This document shows, in pieces, positions 57,471 through 64,000 of a DNA stretch of 64,000 nt. The stretch comes from Nageia nagi (lineage: Eukaryota; Pinophyta): the NCBI GenBank assembly GCA_050084985.1, contig JBITNC010000001.1:49166001-49230000 (forward strand), read 5' to 3'. Under the pieces are notes generated by a model. It saw only the letters and a list, made by a program, of their open reading frames with translations, was not told where the DNA came from and did not search any database. Within the stretch, counting starts at the first letter, position 1; each line of letters starts with the position of its first letter. Both the position numbers and the translations under genes were made by a program.

Positions 57471-58039
57471 CATCATCACTTCTAAATACAATTTGAATTC
57501 ATGTTTGATATCTAGTTTTTTTACGTGTTGTTCCCTCTTCATTTGATGGATTTGTATAATTTACTTTCTATAAATTGAACATTTAGTAATGAAAATTTGT
57601 GTGATATAGTTAATTTTAGTTATATTTAATATTAAATCACAAATTAATTCAAAATTTGATATTAATTTCTTCACAATCATCATCATCATGGTGTTCCTAT
57701 AACAGACATCATACTATTAATTAGTTAAATATTTCACATAATGATATTGTATATACCTCATTCTTAATGATATAAAATGTAAATACATATATATTAACAC
57801 TCATTGTTAATAGCATATACCTCTAACTCATCATCATTAGAAGAATTGTAAGTCCTCCTAGGAGGAGATGGCTTTGGGCGTAGGTCATGCTCATTGAAAC
57901 AAATGTTAGACCTTGATGAATGAAAAATGATATGATTTTCATCTCATCATTAATACTTGACATAGTGATATCTACTTTAAAAAATCATATATTATTAGTC
58001 ACACTAAAATTAATATTCTTCCAAATATAAATAAAATCA

Positions 58040-59110
58040 AGGGTTTAGGGTCAAACATTAAAACTTGTTTGTTAGGGTTAGGCTTTAGGGTTTTAGGTGC
58101 TAGGGTTTATGATTAAAAATTTAAAAACTAGGGTTAAAATTAGTGACTTAGGGTTTAGGGTTTTGTATATTAATAAATAAACAAATTAAATTAAGACATA
58201 ATATTATAAATCCTAAGATTATAAAAATGAAGTTATCTTATAAAATAGATTATTAAGTTATCTTATAAAAAAATAAGTTATCTTATAAAAAACCTTAAAC
58301 CCTAAACACTAACCTAGACCCTAAACCCTAAACCTAAACTTGTAATCCTAAACCCTAACCTAAACCTTGAACCCTAGGTTAAACACTAATCTAAACCCTA
58401 AGCCCTAACCCTAATCTAATCCCTAATTCCTAAACCCTACCCTAATCCTTAAACCCTAACCTAAACCATAAATTGGCATGGTGAGTTCAAACATTGCACA
58501 ATGATTTATTTTAAGATCGATCATGAATATTGTAAGTTATAATTTGCATAGAATTATCTTAATAATTTGAGAAATTTTCCATCAAGTACAATATTTATGT
58601 GTCCCTTGAATACGATGGGTGATAATGAAGAAGCATGTATTAGTATTTTGTGAGATCACCATGAAATTTATGCAGGAGAAGTTGATAATATCAAAAGGAT
58701 AAGCTCTATAATTTGATAAACCCTAACCTAAAACCCTTCACCATAACTTGCACCCTAATCCATACACTCTAGTACTAAACATGAATTTCATGAAATCTAA
58801 TTATTGTAGGTAATTTCATTAGCAATCATCATCCATAATGGCCAAGAGCAAGATGTACATCACATGCCCAATAGCTTGGAAGGACACATCATGTTTATCA
58901 TATTTTAAGGATTATGAGACTTGAGCTCCCTAACATTACATCTTAACCCTAACCCTACACCATCCCTTGACCTCACACCCTAACCCCGTACCATCAACCT
59001 AACCTTGTACCTTGACCCTAACCCTACACCCTGACCCTACCCTTGTACTCTGACCCAAACCTTGCACCCTGATCCTACTTACCCCATACCTTAACCCTAA
59101 CCCCATAATT
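58040..59110 (-). repeat. Telomere-like degenerate repeat, right arm of C1
   Basis: 58050-58170 reads in the G-rich sense ('tagggtttagggt'); from 58290 it flips to the C-rich sense (ccctaaacc, ccctaacc), dense at 58290-58480 and again at 58720-59110 ('ccctaacc', 'ttgacctcacaccctaacc'). The dominant sense is inverted relative to 50850-51195. Confidence 0.8.
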
Positions 59111-59350
59111 TTTTTATTATTAATAAAGTAAAATAAAATAAAATAATTAATATTTATAATAATATTAGTAATAAAATATAATAGTTAATCATATTAGTAA
59201 TATAATAAAATATCTTATCAATTTTTTTCCCTAATAATCTAGTTTAGATGCTATACTTAACACCCATTAATATGTTATGTTAAACACAATAGGGCATCTA
59301 ACATAGCATCAAATTCATCTTCAAAACAAAACAAAAAATAAGCCACTTGA

Positions 59351-61014
59351 ACTATCATTTTCACTCAATAATTAAGCTTGTATACAAATTTCAATAAGTG
59401 AGAAGGAGAAAGAGGGAGAACCATCGACCTAGGGGATGATTTTCTACAATTGGAGGTAGATTTTATTGTTTATTCCTTGATTTGTTATTTTGTATAGTTG
59501 TATGTATATTTTTACAACCATTAGCTCAATTTGTTTGTATTTTATGGTCTATTGCCTATGAAACTAGTCTAGATAGACAACGCATATGATAATACAAAAT
59601 TTCTAAGAAAAACCCTAGAAAAATCTAAACAATGCATAAATGGTACTTACTTGGAGTTGAATGATGCCTTCTGATGAGATGTAGTTAAGGCCTCCTTTTT
59701 TACCTTTTATACATACATGTTTATCTAATAGATATGGATTTTATGGTAATAATATAAGTAATTTCATATATAACTATCTTTTCATACTAAAATGCATGTT
59801 TGATTTTGCTTATGCTTTATATTGGTAAATTTGAGAAATAATATCTTTATTTTGTAAATATAATGTGTTTTCATTGAGTATAAACAATAGAATAAAGAAT
59901 GGTTCTTACAATGATGAAAGGAGCTATAAGAACCCCCAAAGGAACTCCTAAGATAACTTTAAAGAAAGGGGATTTGATCCATATTGAAGGAATGTGAAAT
60001 GCTAAAGGAGTCTTTTAAGTCATATGCTAAAGGAGCCTTTTATACTGAATGACTTTAAAGATGAATAATACTAAAGGAAAAGAAGTGGAATATGCCAAAA
60101 TATTCTACTAATAATATGATGTGGTAAAAATTCAATGTCAATAGTATTTCATGTACCTAGGTGGAACACATACCTCAAAGATAGTTGATTGAAGATAATG
60201 TGTCGTCACTTAGGAACATAGTTAGTCATTCCATGGTTTCTGCAGTTAGACATGAATATCTTGGCTTAATAATAGAATTAGATATTTCAATAAAGACCTT
60301 TTTTATTTAATAGATCTATTTTCTAAGATGTCAACTATGATACCTTAGAATAGTTAGTTCAAATTGTGCTCATCTAGCTGAAATACCAAGGATATTCAGC
60401 CATGACTATAGTATAGTTAGTAAAATTAAGGATTAAAAACTCTTCTTGAATATAAGGAATAGTAGGTAGAGAGGGGGATGATAGTTATCAATTTCTATGT
60501 ATTCATCTTGTTGAAATTCATAGAGTTATAAAGGAAAGCTCTTTGATATAGCAAAATAATGTTAGAAGGAAAGGAATGTTGGAGAGATAGGGCCCACTAT
60601 TTGGTATTTTCATCCTCATTTATGTTTGAGTTATTTACATTCAGTATTATTTAAGATATCAATTTATTTAACATTACATTTACTTCAGTATCTTAAGCTA
60701 ATTTAGAAATCTCTTAGGTTTAATATATTAAGCTAATTCAAAAATATCTTAAGTTTAATCTTTTCATAGAAGATTAGATAATTAGGATTTAATGATAAAA
60801 TGTTGTAACTAGTTTGTTTCTAGTAATTCTATTCAAGATTTTCAATTCTACATCAATTTAATTGTGTTTGTCCTATCTCCAAATAGTGATTTATACTACA
60901 AATAGCTTTAAACACTAGCTTAGATTCGATAAATAATGAGAAATAGAATGTTAACTATCATAATGATGATTTCTACTACAAATAGCTTTAAACACTAGCC
61001 TAGAGTATGCTATA
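59351..61014. other. AT-rich stretch without a supported gene
   Basis: I see no motif, array or RNA gene here. The start of E6 (LTR, primer site, gag) should lie in or before this interval, but nothing convincing was read. Confidence 0.45.
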
Positions 61015-61330
61015 GATTTTCTAATATTACACCCAAGAAGAATAAAAATGGTTATCCCATAATTTTGGGTAGACTTTGGTTGGCCACTACAGTAGCTCTT
61101 ATAGATTGTAGGTCTATTACCATGACTGTTAATGCTAGCACAGGAACAAAATAGTTATCTCTGTATCCACCAACATAGCCTTCATTGGAATTTTTAGGAC
61201 AAATTTGGGTTTATGAGCTTGAGATGTATGGAGCATATAACATTGGTACATTGGCAATGATAACTATTAAAGAACATGTGGAGGAACTAGAAGAATCTAG
61301 TGAAGATATTAGTGAGTCTTATCAGTAGCC
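61015..61330 (+). pseudogene. E6 aspartic protease, C-terminal part
   Basis: P-I-I-L-G-R-L-W-L-A-T-T-V-A-L-I-D-C-R contains the 'iLGRpWL' signature and the loop that follows. Then M-Y-G-A-Y-N-I and a Glu/Ser-rich tail ending near 61330. Two frameshifts. The active-site Asp lies upstream and was not found. Confidence 0.7.
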
Positions 61331-61699
61331 TGCTATGAAACTATAATAGTGGATCTTCAACATAGCACTAATTGCAAAATCTCATCTCCTCTCCTTATTC
61401 AAATGTCCTTTAACTCACATAATTCTTGTTGGTGATTATTTTAGAGAGAGAATAAAGGTATTTCATTCTTTGTTTTCTCATACTTGTCCTTTAAATTCAT
61501 TCATACAAACAACTCAATAGTTATGTTCCATTCAAGAAGGAACCAAATAAATCTCACTTCAAGAAGATAGGAAATTGAATATCAACAATTGGTTTGCCAC
61601 TAAAGAAGAATCAACACTTTTTCAAGTTCTACAAAGTTAGAGAGGTGCTTTTTACTAGGAGTACTCCAACATGAAGGGTATCCATCCAAAGACATGTAC

Positions 61700-62560
61700 A
61701 CACCACATCTACACTAATGAAAGCAAGCCAATATAGTAGCCACCATGAAGGGTGAACCCAACATTAAAGGATATTGTTAAAATAGGAATAGAAAAATTTA
61801 TTAAGTGTAAATTTTATCTATCTTATTTTTGATAGTAAGTGGGAATCACCATTGGTCATAGTTCCAAAGAAAAATGGTAAGTGGAGATTCTATTTAGATT
61901 ATATATGTCTAAATAAATCCACACATTAAGACCACTTCCATTTACCTTTTATTGATCAAGTTTTATATACTTTGGTTGGCAAGAAGTACTTTTCCTTTTT
62001 AGATGGCTTTAGTGGCTACAATTAGATTAACATTGTAGATGCAAAACTAGAAAAGACTACTTTTACATGTGCCTGGAGCACATATGCTTATAGGGTGTTA
62101 CCTTTTGGTCTTTGTAATACTCCAACCATGTTTCAAAGAGTAGTCCTACCCATTTTTGCAAATCTTATACATAACTATGTGGAGGTATACATGGATGACT
62201 TCATAGTCTATTGGAACACTTATTAAGAAGCACTAAAGAATTTGGAAAAGGTATTGATAAGATATCAATAGCATAATTTGTCATTAAGCCATGAAAAATG
62301 TTTTATGATTATGATTGAAGGAATGGTACTGGGTCATCATGTTTTAGAAAAAGGCATCAAGGTGAATCCTCATAAAATTGAGGTCATTAATGAACTCCCA
62401 ACTCCTATTACCTAAACTAATGTTAGAAGGTTTCTAGGGCATTACAAAAAGTTCATAGAAAACTTTAGTAAAATTGTAGCTCCTCTATTTATACTGTTGC
62501 ATAAAGATCAGAGATTTGTTTGGATAGCTGATTATAAAAATGCTTTCATAACCCTCAAAG
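61700..62560 (+). pseudogene. E6 reverse transcriptase
   Basis: Pre-RT phrase near 61690-61800, then L-V-I-V-P-K-K-N-G-K-W-R-F and L-N-K-S-T-H. Next come F-S-F-L-D-G-F-S-G-Y-N, Y-R-V-L-P-F-G-L-C-N-T-P and the catalytic Y-M-D-D-F at 62188-62202. V-L-G-H-H-V-L-E-K-G and F-L-G-H-Y-K-K-F-I-E-N-F are the thumb. The frame is nearly continuous from about 61850 to 62400, with few stops, so this copy is better preserved than E3. Confidence 0.92.
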
Positions 62561-62589
62561 AGAAACTCACTACAACTCCAATTTTGTGA

Positions 62590-63020
62590 GGGCCAAATTG
62601 GAAGCTTCCATTTCACATTCATACTGATGCATCCAACTCAATAATTAGAGTAGTACTAGGTCAAGAGGAAGAGATAAAATTGCCTTATATTATCTATTAT
62701 GTTAGCAAAAATTTGATAGGAGTAGAATTAAATTATACAACTATTAAAAAAGAGTTTTGAGTAGTAGTTTATGCTATTAATAAATTTTGCCATTACATTA
62801 CTAATTTTTCAGTATTCATTCATACTAACCATGTAGCCATTAGATATCTAATTAATAACTAGTAGTGAGTGGGAGGATCACAAAATGGCTACTACTCCTT
62901 CAAGAATTTAATGTCACTATTTTAAATAAGCTAAGAAAAGCTAATATTATTGCTAACTTTTTATCTAGAATTGCTTACCCTAGAGATAAAAGATTAGTTG
63001 ATGACTCATTTCTTGATGAA
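62590..63020 (+). pseudogene. E6 RNase H
   Basis: P-F-H-I-H-T-D-A-S-N-S-I-I with the first Asp intact, I-Y-Y-V-S-K-N-L, E-L-N-Y-T-T-I-K-K-E-F with the catalytic Glu, and H-T-N-H-V-A-I-R-Y-L, where the next Asp has become Asn. The end reads A-N-F-L-S-R-I (normally A-D-F/H-L-S-R). Stops at 62758 and 62862-62867. Confidence 0.9.
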
Positions 63021-63059
63021 TAATTATTTACCTTATCTATTCATACTCTATGGTTTGTT

Positions 63060-64000
63060 GATATAGCAAATTATTTAGTCACTAGAAAGATACCAACCCA
63101 TTTTTCTCCAAATCAAAGGAAAAATTTGGTCAGAGAGAGTGTTGATTATACATGGATAAGAGGGATTTTCTTTAAAAGAGGTTTTGATAATGTCTTAAGA
63201 AGATATCTTAAAGAAGATGAAATTTTTTATGTCCTTCAAGCCTGTCATGATGAACCTTCAAGAGGACACAACTGTATCCAATGTATTATACTAAAAATTA
63301 TGGGTAGTGGATATTATTATCTTTCTTTACACAATGATGTTAGAAATTACATAAGATAATATGACCAATGTTAATAGTTTGGTAGGCCAACTGTGACTTC
63401 AAAAATGCCTCTTCAACCTCAAGTGGTGATTGAACCATTTGAATAGTGGAACTGTACTTTATGGGACCAATTAATCCTCCATCTCAAGCTAATAAACATA
63501 TTTTAGTTTGTGTAGATTACATTACTAAATGGTGTGAAGTTCTAACTATGAAATAGGATAAGGAGGAGTGAGTTGCAGAGTTCTTATACAATCACATTAT
63601 GCAACAGTTTGGAGCTCCAAGATTATTGGTTAGTGACCAAGGTCCTCAGTTTATGTCCAATGTCATAGAGCATTTTACAAATCTTTATCAGATAAGGCAT
63701 AGGAAATCTTCTCCATACCATCCACAATCTAATGGAAAAGTGGAGGTTACTAATTGATAATTGGAGGTTATAATGACAAAAATTATGGCTACACATAGGA
63801 AATATTGGGTAGTTAAACTCTCAAAGGCTATATGGGCCTATAATGTTATATGAAAATCCATAATTGGATTTACTCCATATGAACTAGTTTATGGAAAGAA
63901 GCCCGTAATGCCCATTGAGTATGAAATAGAAACTCTGAGAATAACAATAATAGTTGGCTTAAGATTGTCTCAAGCACAAATTCAAAGAGCACTAGATTTA
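63060..64000 (+). pseudogene. E6 integrase, partial at window end
   Basis: Open 63126-63359: Y-T-W-I-R-G, F-D-N-V-L-R-R-Y-L, A-C-H-D-E-P-S-R-G-H (His pair) and S-G-Y-Y-Y-L-S-L. After frameshifts come the core phrases N-C-T-L-W-D-Q/P-I-N-P-P, D-Q-G-P-Q-F near 63639-63656 and H-R-K-S-S-P-Y-H-P-Q-S-N-G near 63702-63737. F-T-P-Y-E-L-V-Y-G-K-K (63870-63900) is followed by the window end. The C-terminal tail is missing because the sequence stops. Confidence 0.88.

Larger units (their letters stand above)
50316..59350 (-). mobile_element. C1: CACTA (En/Spm) transposon with captured SET and DUF3444 sequences
   Basis: The left end starts CACTACTACAATTC at 50316 inside LINE RT. Subterminal sequence is rich in 'gatgct'/'agcatc' and 'gactct' motifs. 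Telomere-like repeats lie at 50850-51195 and 58040-59110. On the - strand between them, in reading order: SET-type ORF (57470-56783), Tnp2 transposase (56250-54400), DUF4218 (54400-53700), DUF4216 (53100-52728) and DUF3444 (52298-51360). A right terminus TAGTG was not found; similar 'tagcatc' motifs at 59290-59320 suggest the end is near 59350. The target duplication cannot be checked. Confidence 0.82.
61015..64000 (+). mobile_element. E6: Ty3 element of the Athila/Tat (OTA) clade, runs off right edge
   Basis: Protease, RT, RNase H and integrase in the classic order on the + strand, all with stops. The RT has F-L-D-G-F-S-G-Y-N and Y-M-D-D-F, RNase H has H-T-D-A-S-N-S-I-I-R and the integrase has H-R-K-S-S-P-Y-H-P-Q-S-N-G. 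No aRH is seen between RH and integrase (62990-63126 is a short linker), so E6 is a lineage different from E1-E3, nearer Athila. Its 3' end is outside the window. Confidence 0.88.

Noticed and set aside
58040-59110. A real telomere or internal telomeric array
   Set aside because: Units vary in length and sense and are interrupted; the partner array at 50850 and the CACTA domains between fit subterminal transposon repeats better.

Overview
This window reads as intergenic DNA from a plant nuclear genome. It is AT-rich, holds no intact host gene I can support, and is packed with old, stop-riddled transposons nested inside one another. Ty3/gypsy elements with archaeal-type RNase H (Tat lineage), a plant L1-type LINE with a DUF4283 ORF1, a CACTA (En/Spm) transposon and a plant-mobile-domain pseudogene all say seed plant. 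The depth of nesting and age of the copies suggest a very large, slowly purged genome; a gymnosperm is plausible, but that is inference.

Layout. E1 (1 to about 6840, + strand) is a decayed Tat-type Ty3 element in the order gag-PR-RT-RH-aRH-IN, with a polypurine tract at 6232-6240 and the start of its 3' LTR. From 6841 to 9074 there is non-coding sequence with a 23-bp TGAGTCA minisatellite and a perfect-length 4 x 21 bp array. E2 (9075-13257, resuming at 32159 and running to about 35230, + strand) is a second Tat-type element that has lost RT-RH. Its integrase is split by E3 (13258-32158, - strand), a complete LTR element with 1.86-kb LTRs and a 5-bp target duplication CTATG. E3 carries the unusual order gag-PR-aRH-RT-RH-IN plus a long unknown ORF before its 3' LTR. 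E3's gag is in turn split by E4 (24739-29515, + strand), with two 1470-bp LTRs and a 5-bp duplication AAATG, in which gag runs almost directly into the integrase tail.

Right half. 35231-41500 holds microsatellites, a - strand plant-mobile-domain pseudogene (37290-39190) and a possible solo LTR. E5 (about 41505-47509, - strand) has two LTRs, each followed by an initiator-Met-type primer site, and an unknown coiled-coil ORF instead of a recognisable pol. A LINE (47510-50315, + strand) is cut in its RT by a CACTA transposon (C1, from 50316 to about 59350). C1 has a Tnp2-DUF4218-DUF4216 transposase on the - strand, flanked by two host-type domains, SET and DUF3444, and by telomere-like repeats on both arms. 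E6 (61015 to the window end, + strand) is an Athila/Tat-clade (OTA) Ty3 element running off the edge.

All copies are pseudogenes. Most in-frame stops look like CAG/CAA/CGA/TGG changed to TAG/TAA/TGA, as expected from deamination of methylated cytosine in silenced transposons. Domain calls rest on reading translations by eye; no database search was run, and LTR divergence figures are eye estimates.
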